Assembly: GCA_002402375.1 (NCBI GenBank)
Contig: DHFT01000005.1
Span: forward strand, 1 to 44,555
Direction: 5' to 3'
DNA length: 44,555 nucleotides
DNA from: Elusimicrobia bacterium UBA4817
GTDB taxonomy: Bacteria; Elusimicrobiota; UBA8919
In this document: one piece after another, positions 1 through 7,946 of the stretch
How the letters are laid out: each line of letters begins with the position of its first letter
Position numbering within the stretch: the stretch's first letter is position 1
The notes under the pieces: generated by a model
Seen by the model: the letters and a program-made list of their open reading frames with translations, nothing else
Told to the model about the DNA's origin: nothing
Databases searched by the model: none
Position numbers and translations under genes: made by a program

Positions 1-2
1 TT

Positions 3-75
3 GCCACGGTAGCTCAGTCGGTAGAGCGACAGACTGAAAATCTGTGCGTCGGCGGTTCAATTCCGTCCCGTGGCA
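3..75 (+). tRNA. tRNA-Phe (anticodon GAA)
   Basis: A full cloverleaf can be folded. The acceptor stem pairs 3-9 with 68-74, the anticodon stem ACAGA/TCTGT encloses the loop CTGAAAA, and the T arm has the loop TTCAATT. CCA is not encoded. Its 3' end is the first unit of a tandem repeat that continues downstream. Confidence 0.95.
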
Positions 76-196
76 ATTTGCGAAGCAAAATTGCCACCAA
101 ATCACAGCGTCACGTTGATTCCGTCCCGTGGCAATTTGCGAAGCAAGATTGCCACCAAATCACAGCGTCACGTTGATTCCGTCCCGTGGCAATTTG
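60..196 (+). repeat. 58-bp tandem repeat of the tRNA-Phe 3' end
   Basis: Two full 58-bp units (60-117 and 118-175) and a partial third (176-196) each begin with the 3' half of the tRNA-Phe T arm and acceptor stem. Each full unit then carries an inverted copy of the acceptor end (TGGCAATT ... AATTGCCA), which can fold into a hairpin. Unit 2 differs from unit 1 by about one base. The copies are not complete tRNAs because the 5' half is absent. They could come from slippage or from repeated integration and excision at the tRNA 3' end; no integrase is in view. Confidence 0.85.
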
Positions 197-214
197 TAAA
201 AATTACATCTACTT

Positions 215-338
215 TAATCGTGGAGCGAGGGTGTTGCTGAACAGAACTTCACGGAGTTCCGCATTCGCATTCAGCGGAACGAGTGAGAGCCCGCCTGCAG
301 AGGCGAGGCGGTTCTGTGAGGCAATTCCCGAGCGAGTA
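215..338 (-). repeat. Palindromic intergenic element, copy in inverse orientation
   Basis: The reverse complement of this stretch aligns along almost its whole length with 23932-24080. The shared ends are the TGGAGCGAGGGTGTTG block and the CCCGAGCGA block. The later copy carries an extra GGGACT hairpin module in the middle. It sits between two tRNA genes and has no coding potential. Confidence 0.75.
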
Positions 339-342
339 TTTG

Positions 343-413
<71 letters not shown>

Positions 414-432
414 GAAAGTTTAAAAATTTTCT

Positions 433-454
433 CACGGGGACTTCCTGTGGTCGC
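433..454 (+). repeat. GGGACT hairpin module
   Basis: This short module (CGGGGACTTCCTGTGGTCGC) also occurs near 5427, 5488, 23982 and 41230. Here it abuts the ATG of the next gene and takes the place where a ribosome binding site would be expected. Confidence 0.6.
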
Positions 455-455
455 T

Positions 456-2645
456 ATGAATAAAAAAATTACAGACATCTGTTCAAAAACAATGCTTTAC
501 GGGACTCCGATTTTTTATTTTTTAATGGCGGTTGCTTTTTATTTAAGAACATATGATTCCTGTCAGATAAAAATAACAATTTGTCAAATCGGTGGAACAA
601 TTTTGTTAACCGCTTTTCTGATAAAATTATTAGAAAAATGGAAAAATCCTTTCCCGCCCGGTTCGTTTCATTTGCTAATTCCCGTCGTCCTTGTGTTAAT
701 TTCAACAATATTTTCCGCCTCAATTTCGCCGTTAAAGAATGGTTTCGGAACTATGGATGAGTTCTTAAGAAGAATTTTTTATATTGCACTTTTTTTTGTA
801 ATAATCTCCGAGTTCCGGGACGAAAAAAGCCAGCGCCGACTTTTGAACTGGTTTCTTGCCGGTGCCTTTATTTCCGTTTTTTACGGCATTATACAATTTC
901 TGGATACCAGATTTTATCCGCCTAATCCTGCCGTCGGGTTGGACCCGTTTATTTGGCGTCAGGCGTTTGGCACAAGAATTTTTTCAACTTTCGGCAATCC
1001 CAATTTTTTCGGCGATTTTCTGCTTCTTGCCGCACCGGTTATTCTTTCCTTTGCATTCGTAAAATTTTCAAAATTTCTGATAATTTTTTATATTATGACC
1101 GTTTTTTGTATTGTGCTTACTTATTCAAAGGCGGCATGGATTGGTTATTCGGCAGGGGTAATTGCATTTTCGTTTTTTGCAGTTGCATTTTTATTTCACG
1201 GTAAAAAAGAAACAATCAGGAAAATTATGTTCGGGATGTCGCTGGCGGTTTTTGCCGCTATGGTGCTCGGCGTTCTTGTGCTTACTCTTCAGCGAGTTGA
1301 TTCGGTCAGGTTCAGGACGGTGACATGGCTGGGGACATGGGAAATGTTTAACAGGGTGCCGCATCCAGATTCATATCTTTACGACCGTTCCCCGCTGAAA
1401 TGGAAAAGTTCCGTAAGAAAAGCAATCCATCCTTTAATAGGGACGGGCATCGGTTCTTTCAAGGCAGTTTATCCCGCATATCGTCGTCCGGAAATTATTC
1501 AACTTGAGGGTCGTTCAAATACTGAAAGCGACCATCCAGAAAATGAATTTTTAGAAGTGCTTTACGATGAGGGAATTATAGGATTCGGGTTTTTTATACT
1601 TTTGATTATAACATTTATCGTCGCTGCCGTTAAGCGGTTAAAAACTGTCCCGCCGCAATCAAAATTTATAATTCACGGTTTGATAGGTTTTTCGTCGGGA
1701 ATAATTTCTCAACTTGCTCATAATACAATGTGTGTCAGCATGAGGTTTGTTTCTTCCGGTGTTATATTTTGGTTTGCGTTGGGAATGCTCGGTGTGCTTT
1801 CTCTACCTCAAATCCCAAAACCTAAAGTTGAACCCGTTTCACGAAAACCCCAGTTTATATCGGCAATTCAAATTGCCGTTATTATTTTGTGTCTGTATTT
1901 CGTAAAATATTTTTATGGATTTTTCCTTGCGGATAAGTTTCACAATATTGCTATTTTTCACTCTAAAAGAGGTGAGTGGTCTGCCGCACTTGAGAATTAC
2001 CGGACTGTTATAAAATATAATCCCGACTATGTAATGACCCATTATTTTATGGGGAATGTCTACAACGACAGATGGGCATCCGGCGACCCGGAAAGGGTGA
2101 TAGAAAAATACGAAGATGTGATAAAACTTGCGCCCAACTATGTCCAGATTTTCATGCAGATGGGAACTGTTCATTCAAAGATGGGGCGGTGGGATGATGC
2201 AATTGCTGATTATAGAAAATATCAGCGGCTTGACCCGGTATTTGAGCGGGCGTATCCGTCTTTGGGAATGGCTTATGCTCAACTTGGGTTATGGAAGGAA
2301 GCGGAAAATACTTTCAAAAGATATATTGCAAGGAATGACTGGTATCATTATTATTTGTGGCTTGTGAATAAAGATATGAAGGGGTATCTTAACGGCGTAA
2401 AGACAAATATTTTAAAACCGGACGCATGGTTGGGACTCGGTAATATTTACTATGCACAGAAAAAAATGTTTGCGGCCGAAACAATGTATAAAAAAATACT
2501 TAAAGATATTGACCCGAACAATGCGGAGGCGTTAAGAAATCTTGCCGTATTATACGAGAAAACGGGAAGACCGGACAGAGCACAAAACATTTTAAATCGC
2601 ATAATTAAAAACAATCCTACCGTCCCGTCTCGCCGACCTCAATGA
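456..2645 (+). CDS. O-antigen ligase/polymerase-like membrane protein with TPR tail
   Basis: A 729-residue polytopic membrane protein. About ten hydrophobic segments cover roughly residues 1-490. The Wzy_C-type periplasmic loop and following helix lie near residues 330-390, with DHPENEFLEVLYDEGIIG where this family usually has HN..LE...GIIG. From about residue 495 to the end there are roughly five TPR-like repeats (for example GRWDDAIADYRKYQRLDP). The family ligates or polymerises sugars at the outer face of the inner membrane; the substrate here is unknown. I chose the ATG at 456 because an earlier in-frame GTG at 390 lies inside tRNA-Thr. The stop overlaps the next gene by four bases, so the two are translationally coupled. 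The acceptor could also be a protein (PglL-like), since TPR-tailed Wzy_C proteins are poorly characterised. Confidence 0.8.
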   Translation: MNKKITDICSKTMLYGTPIFYFLMAVAFYLRTYDSCQIKITICQIGGTILLTAFLIKLLEKWKNPFPPGSFHLLIPVVLVLISTIFSASISPLKNGFGTMDEFLRRIFYIALFFVIISEFRDEKSQRRLLNWFLAGAFISVFYGIIQFLDTRFYPPNPAVGLDPFIWRQAFGTRIFSTFGNPNFFGDFLLLAAPVILSFAFVKFSKFLIIFYIMTVFCIVLTYSKAAWIGYSAGVIAFSFFAVAFLFHGKKETIRKIMFGMSLAVFAAMVLGVLVLTLQRVDSVRFRTVTWLGTWEMFNRVPHPDSYLYDRSPLKWKSSVRKAIHPLIGTGIGSFKAVYPAYRRPEIIQLEGRSNTESDHPENEFLEVLYDEGIIGFGFFILLIITFIVAAVKRLKTVPPQSKFIIHGLIGFSSGIISQLAHNTMCVSMRFVSSGVIFWFALGMLGVLSLPQIPKPKVEPVSRKPQFISAIQIAVIILCLYFVKYFYGFFLADKFHNIAIFHSKRGEWSAALENYRTVIKYNPDYVMTHYFMGNVYNDRWASGDPERVIEKYEDVIKLAPNYVQIFMQMGTVHSKMGRWDDAIADYRKYQRLDPVFERAYPSLGMAYAQLGLWKEAENTFKRYIARNDWYHYYLWLVNKDMKGYLNGVKTNILKPDAWLGLGNIYYAQKKMFAAETMYKKILKDIDPNNAEALRNLAVLYEKTGRPDRAQNILNRIIKNNPTVPSRRPQ

Positions 2646-4705
2646 AAAATATTTTATACTTTGCCATCGTCGTAAGCCCCTTGATTTTTTTTACGAATGT
2701 AACCAGAAATCCCTACATTATTCAGGGGACAATTTTGTATATTTCATTGCTTTCAATTTTCGGATTATTTGCGATGCATTCTATTAAAACCGGAAAAATT
2801 ATTTTTTACAGAACGCGGTTAGACCTGCCGGTTTTGATTTTTCTGGGTTGGACAATTTTCACATTTTTATGCGCTCTTTTTGGAAGTTATGAAATTCCCG
2901 GCTTCGGAAAAATCCCCGGATTTTCAACTGCAGCATGGTCGGAGGGCTTAAGAAACAATCTTTATATTTTAATTAATTGTGTTCTTGCTTATTATGTTGC
3001 TGTGAATTTAATAAGGGATGAAAAATCAATAAAAAAAGTTCTTTTTTTGTCTTTTATCGTAGCATTTATTGCAAGCGTTTATGCCGTTTTGCAGTATTTT
3101 GATATGGAACCGATTTGGCAGCAGACGGTTAATCCGTATAGTATGAAGAGATGCGTTTCTACTTTCGGCAACCCGGTTTTCATATCCAGTTTTTTGATTA
3201 TAATGCTCCCGCTTTCAATTGTTTTATTCATATATTCCAAATCAAATTATTCAAAATTTTTGTATATTTCTTTGAAGGTAATTATGATTTTGGCGCTTTT
3301 TGCCACGATGGCGAGGTCTTCCTGGCTCGGTCTTTTTGCGTCGCTTGTTTTTATTATATTTGTATTTAAGAGAAAATTTTTTACTTACAAAAAATGGTTT
3401 ATAAGTATGGTTTTAATTATATCGCTGGCAATGTTAATACCAACCAGATGGCAGAACGAGACAAAACCGTTCGGATTTTATGTGCTGGATCGAGCCGCCA
3501 GTATTTTCACAATTGAAAAATCCGGACCTGCCGCATATCAGAGATTTTTAATATGGCTTTCCGCATGGGATATATCAAAACAGAATCCTGTCGTCGGTTG
3601 CGGTTGGGGTCTTTTTGAAATGCTTTTTCCTTTTTATCAGCAGAGGTATCTTATTCATCCCAATCTTACCCAAAGAACCCACGCTAATAATGCGCATAAT
3701 GTTTTTCTGGAAAATCTTTCGCAGACGGGGATTATAGGGTTGGGAATATTTTTGTGGCTTATTTTTTGCATCGTAAAGTTCGGTTTCCATCAGATAAAAA
3801 ATGTAAAAAATGATTTTCAGAAAACTATTGCCGTCGGAATTTTTGCCGGTGTAATAGGGATGCTCGTAGATAACATAATAAATGTAACATTGTATTTTGT
3901 AATACCGGGATTTTTTTTCTGGATGAATCTCGGAATTTTAGCGGGTCTTGGGACATCCGAAAAAAAGATTATTCATCACAATAGTGTAACAAAAACAGTT
4001 TCTGTAATTTTTATAGCGGTTTCCGTTTTACTAATTAAAATGTATATCACCATATTTTATGCGGAAAAAAATTATTTTACCGGATTTAAACTTGCAAAAA
4101 GGCAGTCAACACCGATAGAGCAGGCGATTCCTTATTTGGAAAGAGCCCATAAACTTCGCCGTCTTGAGGTCAACAATAATTACGAACTCGCAAACGGATA
4201 TGCCAGAATGTCCGCCCAGTTTAGATACGCCGGCGTTCCCGTGCAGGCGGATGAATATCAGAAAAAGGCAATCCGGTTTTACAAAGAGGCGATTGCTGCC
4301 AATCCAGGATACGACGAGATTTATTTTAATATGGCGACAATTTATGCACAAAGAAAAGAGTTTGCTCTTGCGGAGGAAAATTATAAAAGAGCGGTTTTCA
4401 TAAATCCGTTTTCATTAGACGCTATTATGGGGCTCGGCAACATTTATCTTTTTATGGAAAAATATGAGCCGGCGAGGAATCTTTACCGTCGTGCAACTTT
4501 TATCAATCCGTCAAACAAAGATATATGGAACAATCTCGGTTATGTAAATATGAAGTTGAACCGAATAGCAGATGCAAAAGAATGTTACCAGAAAGCCCTT
4601 GCGATTGACCCCAATTTCGACCTCGCGAAGAAGAACCTTTACAACATAAATTCCGCGGTTATAAATAAACGGCAACCACAGATTGACGCAGATGGTCACA
4701 GATAA
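2642..4705 (+). CDS. Second O-antigen ligase-like protein with TPR tail
   Basis: A 687-residue paralogue-like protein of the same architecture as its upstream neighbour: about ten membrane segments, a Wzy_C loop near residues 320-375 with the classical NNAHNVFLENLSQTGIIGLG, and a C-terminal TPR block from about residue 475 (for example ALAEENYKRAVFINP and DAKECYQKALAIDP). It keeps the His-Asn pair that the first copy has replaced, so it is the better candidate for an active ligase. The last eleven residues (RQPQIDADGHR) are encoded by an inserted palindromic repeat and are probably not functional. Confidence 0.8.
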   Translation: MKNILYFAIVVSPLIFFTNVTRNPYIIQGTILYISLLSIFGLFAMHSIKTGKIIFYRTRLDLPVLIFLGWTIFTFLCALFGSYEIPGFGKIPGFSTAAWSEGLRNNLYILINCVLAYYVAVNLIRDEKSIKKVLFLSFIVAFIASVYAVLQYFDMEPIWQQTVNPYSMKRCVSTFGNPVFISSFLIIMLPLSIVLFIYSKSNYSKFLYISLKVIMILALFATMARSSWLGLFASLVFIIFVFKRKFFTYKKWFISMVLIISLAMLIPTRWQNETKPFGFYVLDRAASIFTIEKSGPAAYQRFLIWLSAWDISKQNPVVGCGWGLFEMLFPFYQQRYLIHPNLTQRTHANNAHNVFLENLSQTGIIGLGIFLWLIFCIVKFGFHQIKNVKNDFQKTIAVGIFAGVIGMLVDNIINVTLYFVIPGFFFWMNLGILAGLGTSEKKIIHHNSVTKTVSVIFIAVSVLLIKMYITIFYAEKNYFTGFKLAKRQSTPIEQAIPYLERAHKLRRLEVNNNYELANGYARMSAQFRYAGVPVQADEYQKKAIRFYKEAIAANPGYDEIYFNMATIYAQRKEFALAEENYKRAVFINPFSLDAIMGLGNIYLFMEKYEPARNLYRRATFINPSNKDIWNNLGYVNMKLNRIADAKECYQKALAIDPNFDLAKKNLYNINSAVINKRQPQIDADGHR

Positions 4706-4746
4706 AAAGATATTAAAATCTGTGTGTATCTGCGGTTATAAATAAA
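4655..4746 (+). repeat. Palindromic element flanked by a 15-bp direct repeat
   Basis: GCGGTTATAAATAAA occurs at 4655-4669 and again at 4732-4746. Between them is an imperfect inverted repeat of the ACCACAGATT ... ATCTGCGGT type. The left part codes the tail of the upstream ligase-like protein and the right part runs up to the start of the HAD gene. Confidence 0.65.
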
Positions 4747-4747
4747 A

Positions 4748-5401
4748 ATGAAAAATAATTTTCAACTGATAATTTTTGACATTGACGGCACGCTTGTTGA
4801 CACGCTGGACGACATTAGGGATTCAGCAAATAAAGTCCTTAAATATTTCGGGCTCAAAAAAGCGTCAAAAGAAAAAATCAAATATGCCGTCGGAAGCGGA
4901 GTAGATAATTTTTTTTCAAAACTCGCCGTTCGTGTTAGAGATATAGAAAAAGCAAAAAAACTTTTTACGGAAATTTATCTGAAAAATCTGACGACAAAAT
5001 CAAAACTGTACCCGCAAATGCTTCATGTCATTAAAGAACTTAAAAAAAGAAAAATAATTTTATATGTTGTTTCAAATAAACCGCAGGTTTTTTCGGAAAA
5101 ATTATTAAAGGTGCTCAAAGTAAAAAAATACTTTAAAAAAATAATAGGTATTAACAGCGAAGAAAAAAAACGGTTGAAACCGGCGCCATATTACATAAAA
5201 AAAATTCTTTTGAAGGAAAAAATAAAATCCGAAAAAACAATGATTGTAGGCGATAGCAAGACCGATATTTTGGCGGCAAAGAACTCAAAAATATTTTCCT
5301 GCGCCGTTCTTTATGGTTTCAGAACTTTCAAAGAACTCAAAAAATACAACCCGGATTTTTTCATAAAAAAACCGATTGATGTTTTGGATATAATAAAATG
5401 A
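4748..5401 (+). CDS. HAD-family phosphatase, phosphoglycolate phosphatase-like
   Basis: A 217-residue HAD hydrolase. Motif I is DIDGTLVDT at residues 9-17 (both Asp present), motif II is the VSNKP segment near residue 113, and motif III/IV is the lysine in LKPAPYYIKK followed by GDSKTDILAA. The helical cap between motifs I and II matches subclass IA enzymes such as Gph. The protein is unusually lysine-rich, and A-runs are frequent in the DNA. The substrate cannot be told from sequence; phosphoglycolate, pyrophosphate or another small phosphomonoester are possible. No clear Shine-Dalgarno sequence precedes the ATG. Confidence 0.8.
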   Translation: MKNNFQLIIFDIDGTLVDTLDDIRDSANKVLKYFGLKKASKEKIKYAVGSGVDNFFSKLAVRVRDIEKAKKLFTEIYLKNLTTKSKLYPQMLHVIKELKKRKIILYVVSNKPQVFSEKLLKVLKVKKYFKKIIGINSEEKKRLKPAPYYIKKILLKEKIKSEKTMIVGDSKTDILAAKNSKIFSCAVLYGFRTFKELKKYNPDFFIKKPIDVLDIIK

Positions 5402-5404
5402 TTA

Positions 5405-5565
5405 GTCGCTTGCAAGCAAATATTCCCAAGGGGACTCCCTGCGGTCGTTTTGAGACGCTCGTTAGAACTTGCTCTGCAATTTACCCCTAAAGGGACTTCC
5501 TTTGGTCGCTCCTGGAAAGAAAAAGTTGTAAATTGAGGCTCTTCAAAAATTTCTTGCTCGCTCGG
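5405..5565 (+). repeat. Palindromic intergenic element with two GGGACT modules
   Basis: It starts GTCGCTTGCAAGCAAAT and ends in TTTCTTGCTCGCTCGG, which are partly complementary ends. The interior aligns with the element at 22982-23093 (AGACGCTCGTTAGAAC, AAATTGAGGCTCTTCAAAA). This copy additionally holds two CCCCTAAAGGGACT-like hairpin modules, near 5427 and 5488. No gene is seen here. Confidence 0.75.
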
Positions 5566-5585
5566 CTATTAAATTGTGAAATAAA

Positions 5586-6383
5586 ATGATTATTGATTTT
5601 CACACGCACGCGTTTCCGGACAAACTTGCTGCCCGCGCGATTGCCAAACTGACATATCCTTCAAAAATTAAACCGTCTTTTGACGGAACCGTTTCGGGCT
5701 TATTAAAATCAATGGATGCAGCGGGTATAGAAAAATCGGTCGTGCTGAACATTGCCACCAAACCGTCGCAGACGGACAATATAATAAAATGGTGCACAGA
5801 AATTAAAAGTGAAAGAATAATTCCTTTTGCCAGCATTCATCCCGAAAATAAAAAGCCCGGTGATTTAATCAAAAAAATAAGCAGCGAGGGTTTGCCGGGA
5901 ATAAAACTTCATCCTATGTATCAAAATTTTTATCTTGATGACGAAGAGATGTTTTTTATTTATGAAGCAATCGCAAAAAATAATCTTATTCTTTTACTTC
6001 ACACGGGCTTTGACATCGCATATCCTGCCGATAGAAAAGCCGATATAAAACGGCTTAGGAAAGTAATTCTAAAATTTCCCAAATTAAAAATAGTTGCAGC
6101 ACATACCGGCGGCTGGCGGATGTGGGATGAGGTGCTGCGGTTTCTCGCAGGGCTTGACATCTGGATTGAGACATCAATGACGCTTAAATATATTGAAGAT
6201 AAAAAAATATTTTTAGAAATACTGAAAAAACATCCGTCGGACAAAATAATGTTCGGTACCGATACCCCATGGTCAAGCCAGTTAGAAGAAGTGAAATTGA
6301 TGCAGGGTCTCCGGGATATTTCTGAAGATTTGAAAGAAAAAATTTTTTCCGGAAATGCAAAAAAACTGTTAGACTTACAATGA
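5586..6383 (+). CDS. Amidohydrolase family 2 (TIM-barrel metal-dependent hydrolase)
   Basis: A 265-residue protein of the amidohydrolase-2 type. Visible metal-site motifs are HTHAF at residues 5-9, GIKLHP near residue 100, LLLHTG near 138, AAHTGG near 170 and FGTDTPW near 225; the last carries the conserved catalytic Asp. Relatives decarboxylate or hydrolyse varied substrates, so the reaction is not assignable. The stop overlaps the next gene by four bases (ATGA), placing it in one transcript with purC and the ANTAR gene. No Shine-Dalgarno sequence is seen; a palindromic element ends about 20 bases upstream. Confidence 0.75.
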   Translation: MIIDFHTHAFPDKLAARAIAKLTYPSKIKPSFDGTVSGLLKSMDAAGIEKSVVLNIATKPSQTDNIIKWCTEIKSERIIPFASIHPENKKPGDLIKKISSEGLPGIKLHPMYQNFYLDDEEMFFIYEAIAKNNLILLLHTGFDIAYPADRKADIKRLRKVILKFPKLKIVAAHTGGWRMWDEVLRFLAGLDIWIETSMTLKYIEDKKIFLEILKKHPSDKIMFGTDTPWSSQLEEVKLMQGLRDISEDLKEKIFSGNAKKLLDLQ

Positions 6384-7066
6384 AAAGCAAAAAATACATG
6401 AAAATTTATACAGGAAAAACAAAAGATGTTTATTCAATACAGAATGACCACGGACATATTGTTATTCATTTCAAGGATTTCGCACTTTACAAAAACGGGA
6501 TTTTGGACAGCGGCGGCAATGAATCAAAAAAAACTTTTAAGAATAAAGGCAAATGCTGTCTTTTTATTACCGATTATTTTTTCCGGTTTTTCGGAAAAAC
6601 CGGTATAAAAACGCATTATGTTAAAAAACTGTCCGCCCGGAAAATGCTTGTGTTAAAAGCGAAGTCAATACCGATTGAGTTTATATTAAGAAATTACGCT
6701 TTCGGAACTTATATTGAAAGATTTCCTAAAATAAAAAAATACGCTAATCTCAACGGGCTTATTGAATTTACGCTGAAATCTGACAAGCGTTGCGACCCGT
6801 TTATATCCCAAAAAGAGGTTTTGGAATATGTCAGAAAGAAAGAATTGTCAGAGATAAAACGGGTGATGAAAAAAATAAATTCGGTTGTTAAAAACGTATT
6901 AAAAAAAAACGGAAACCGTATTAAACTTGTAGATTTTAAGGTTGAATTCGGTCGTCTCGGTCGAAAATTGGTCGTAATAGACGATTTTTCAACCGACACG
7001 GCGAGATTTTCAATAGCAGGTAAACTCTTGACCGCACCTGAACTTATAGGGAGCATTAAGTTATGA
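6380..7066 (+). CDS. purC: Divergent SAICAR synthetase-like protein (PurC family)
   Basis: 228 residues, close to the family length. The N-terminal IYTGKTKDVYSI matches the ATP-binding strand of PurC (EGKxKxVY), RNYAFGTYIER matches the conserved VRNxxxGS region, LVDFKVEFGR matches the substrate-site LxDFKxEFG, and VIDDFSTDTARFSI stands where DExSPDxxRxW is usual. In the family this joins CAIR and aspartate in purine synthesis. The last motif and the usual AGDG/KK loop (here DSGGNESKK) are unusual, and no other pur gene is nearby, so a specialised paralogue is possible. A start six codons later would also fit. It overlaps both neighbours by ATGA. Confidence 0.7.
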   Translation: MKSKKYMKIYTGKTKDVYSIQNDHGHIVIHFKDFALYKNGILDSGGNESKKTFKNKGKCCLFITDYFFRFFGKTGIKTHYVKKLSARKMLVLKAKSIPIEFILRNYAFGTYIERFPKIKKYANLNGLIEFTLKSDKRCDPFISQKEVLEYVRKKELSEIKRVMKKINSVVKNVLKKNGNRIKLVDFKVEFGRLGRKLVVIDDFSTDTARFSIAGKLLTAPELIGSIKL

Positions 7067-7797
7067 CGGAAAAACAGAATGTTAACGAAATAATCAAGGC
7101 ACTTACAAAAATTTCTCAGGCAATAACCTCTAAACTTTACCTTGACGATATACTGAAACTTGTCGTCACCGTTACCGCCGAAGCACTGGGTTCAAAAATA
7201 TGTTCACTTATGCTTATTGACGAAAAAGGTGAATTGCCGATAAAAGCATCACAGTCAATTTCCGACCAGTATCTTAAAAAACCTCCGCTAAAAATTGGCG
7301 AAGGTCTTGCCGGAATGGTTGTCAAAGAAAAGAAACCGATGTTTGCTTACGACATATCAAAAGACAAATGTTATAAATACAAAGAGATTGCAAAAAAAGA
7401 GGGATTGAAGTCGGTTTTGTGCGTTCCGCTTTTAGTTAAAGACAGGGTTATAGGTGCAATTGATGTTTATACATCCGTTTTTCACAAATTCAAAAAAAGT
7501 GAAATTGACATATTAACTATGGTGGCTAATCAGTCGGCGGTGGTCATTGAAAATACCGAACTAATCGTCAAAACAAAAGTTATTTCCGAGGAACTTGAAA
7601 CCAGAAAACTTGTTGAACGTGCGAAAGGGATTCTTATGAAACAGAATAGTATAGACGAATCAACCGCTTTTAGAATTATACAGAAACAGTCGATGGACAG
7701 AAGAAAATCAATGAAAGAAATAGCGGAGGCAATAATTTTGGTGGATGACCTCTCTGCCAGAGGCGGATCCGCCGATCTGTGTGGCGGAAAAAAATAA
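7063..7797 (+). CDS. GAF-ANTAR transcription antiterminator
   Basis: A 244-residue regulator. Residues about 18-165 form a GAF sensor domain (LDDILKLVVTVTAEALGS, then KSVLCVPLLVKDRVIGAIDVY). A short helix follows, and an ANTAR RNA-binding domain covers about 178-232: ETRKLVERAKGILMKQ, then ESTAFRIIQKQSMDRRKSM and KEIAEAII. ANTAR proteins bind paired hairpins with six-base loops (A at position 1, G at position 4) and stop terminators from forming. Exactly such a pair lies at 58-91 of the leader starting at 7858, so the glutamate synthase operon is the likely target. No receiver domain is present, so the GAF domain or a partner would sense the signal, perhaps nitrogen status (inference). The last about twelve residues (ARGGSADLCGGKK) come from a GC-rich palindromic repeat. 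Confidence 0.9.
   Translation: MTEKQNVNEIIKALTKISQAITSKLYLDDILKLVVTVTAEALGSKICSLMLIDEKGELPIKASQSISDQYLKKPPLKIGEGLAGMVVKEKKPMFAYDISKDKCYKYKEIAKKEGLKSVLCVPLLVKDRVIGAIDVYTSVFHKFKKSEIDILTMVANQSAVVIENTELIVKTKVISEELETRKLVERAKGILMKQNSIDESTAFRIIQKQSMDRRKSMKEIAEAIILVDDLSARGGSADLCGGKK
7753..7788 (+). repeat. GC-rich palindromic repeat at the end of the ANTAR gene
   Basis: It contains the perfect palindrome GGCGGATCCGCC with flanking GCCAGAGG. A related unit (CGCCTCTGGCGG) occurs inside the GXGXG subunit gene at 12706-12735, and a weaker relative lies near 283. Confidence 0.6.
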
Positions 7798-7821
7798 AAA
7801 TTTAGAAAATCAAAAAAGTAC

Positions 7822-7849
7822 TTGACAAAATTTAAAAATTCTTTATAAT
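7822..7849 (+). promoter_or_regulatory. Sigma-70-type promoter of the glutamate synthase operon
   Basis: TTGACA at 7822-7827 and TATAAT at 7844-7849, both consensus, are separated by 16 bases. The expected start point near 7856 puts the first leader hairpin almost at the RNA 5' end. Confidence 0.9.
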
Positions 7850-7857
7850 GTGAATAA

Positions 7858-7901
7858 AGGACAGAGTTGTCCTCATGCCAAAGACGGTGTGGGGATTTTT
7901 T
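7858..7901 (+). promoter_or_regulatory. ANTAR-responsive dual-hexaloop leader overlapping intrinsic terminator T1
   Basis: P1 is the stem AGGAC/GTCCT (58-62 with 69-73 of the 7800 block) with loop AGAGTT at 7863-7868. P2 is CATGCC/GGTGTG (7874-7879 with 7886-7891) with loop AAAGAC at 7880-7885. Both loops have A at position 1 and G at position 4, the signature of ANTAR substrates. P2 extends into a longer stem when 7870-7873 pairs with 7892-7895, which consumes the 3' arm of P1. That stem is followed at once by TTTTTT (7896-7901). P1 and the terminator are therefore mutually exclusive. This is the known ANTAR antitermination layout, and the GAF-ANTAR gene ends about 60 bases upstream. Confidence 0.88.
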
Positions 7902-7914
7902 GTTGACGAAGATG

Positions 7915-7946
7915 TCTTCAATTCTAATAAGGGTTGAAGATTTTTT
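7915..7946 (+). terminator. Second intrinsic terminator (T2) in the glutamate synthase leader
   Basis: The stem TCTTCAATTC (7915-7924) pairs with GGGTTGAAGA (7931-7940) around the loop TAATAA, and TTTTTT follows. A small alternative pairing (GAAG 7908-7911 with CTTC 7916-7919) could compete. Its loop lacks the A1/G4 signature, so its control, if any, differs from T1. Confidence 0.75.

Noticed and set aside
60..196. Tandem 58-bp units as a CRISPR array
   Set aside because: The units are contiguous with no variable spacers and are copies of the tRNA 3' end.
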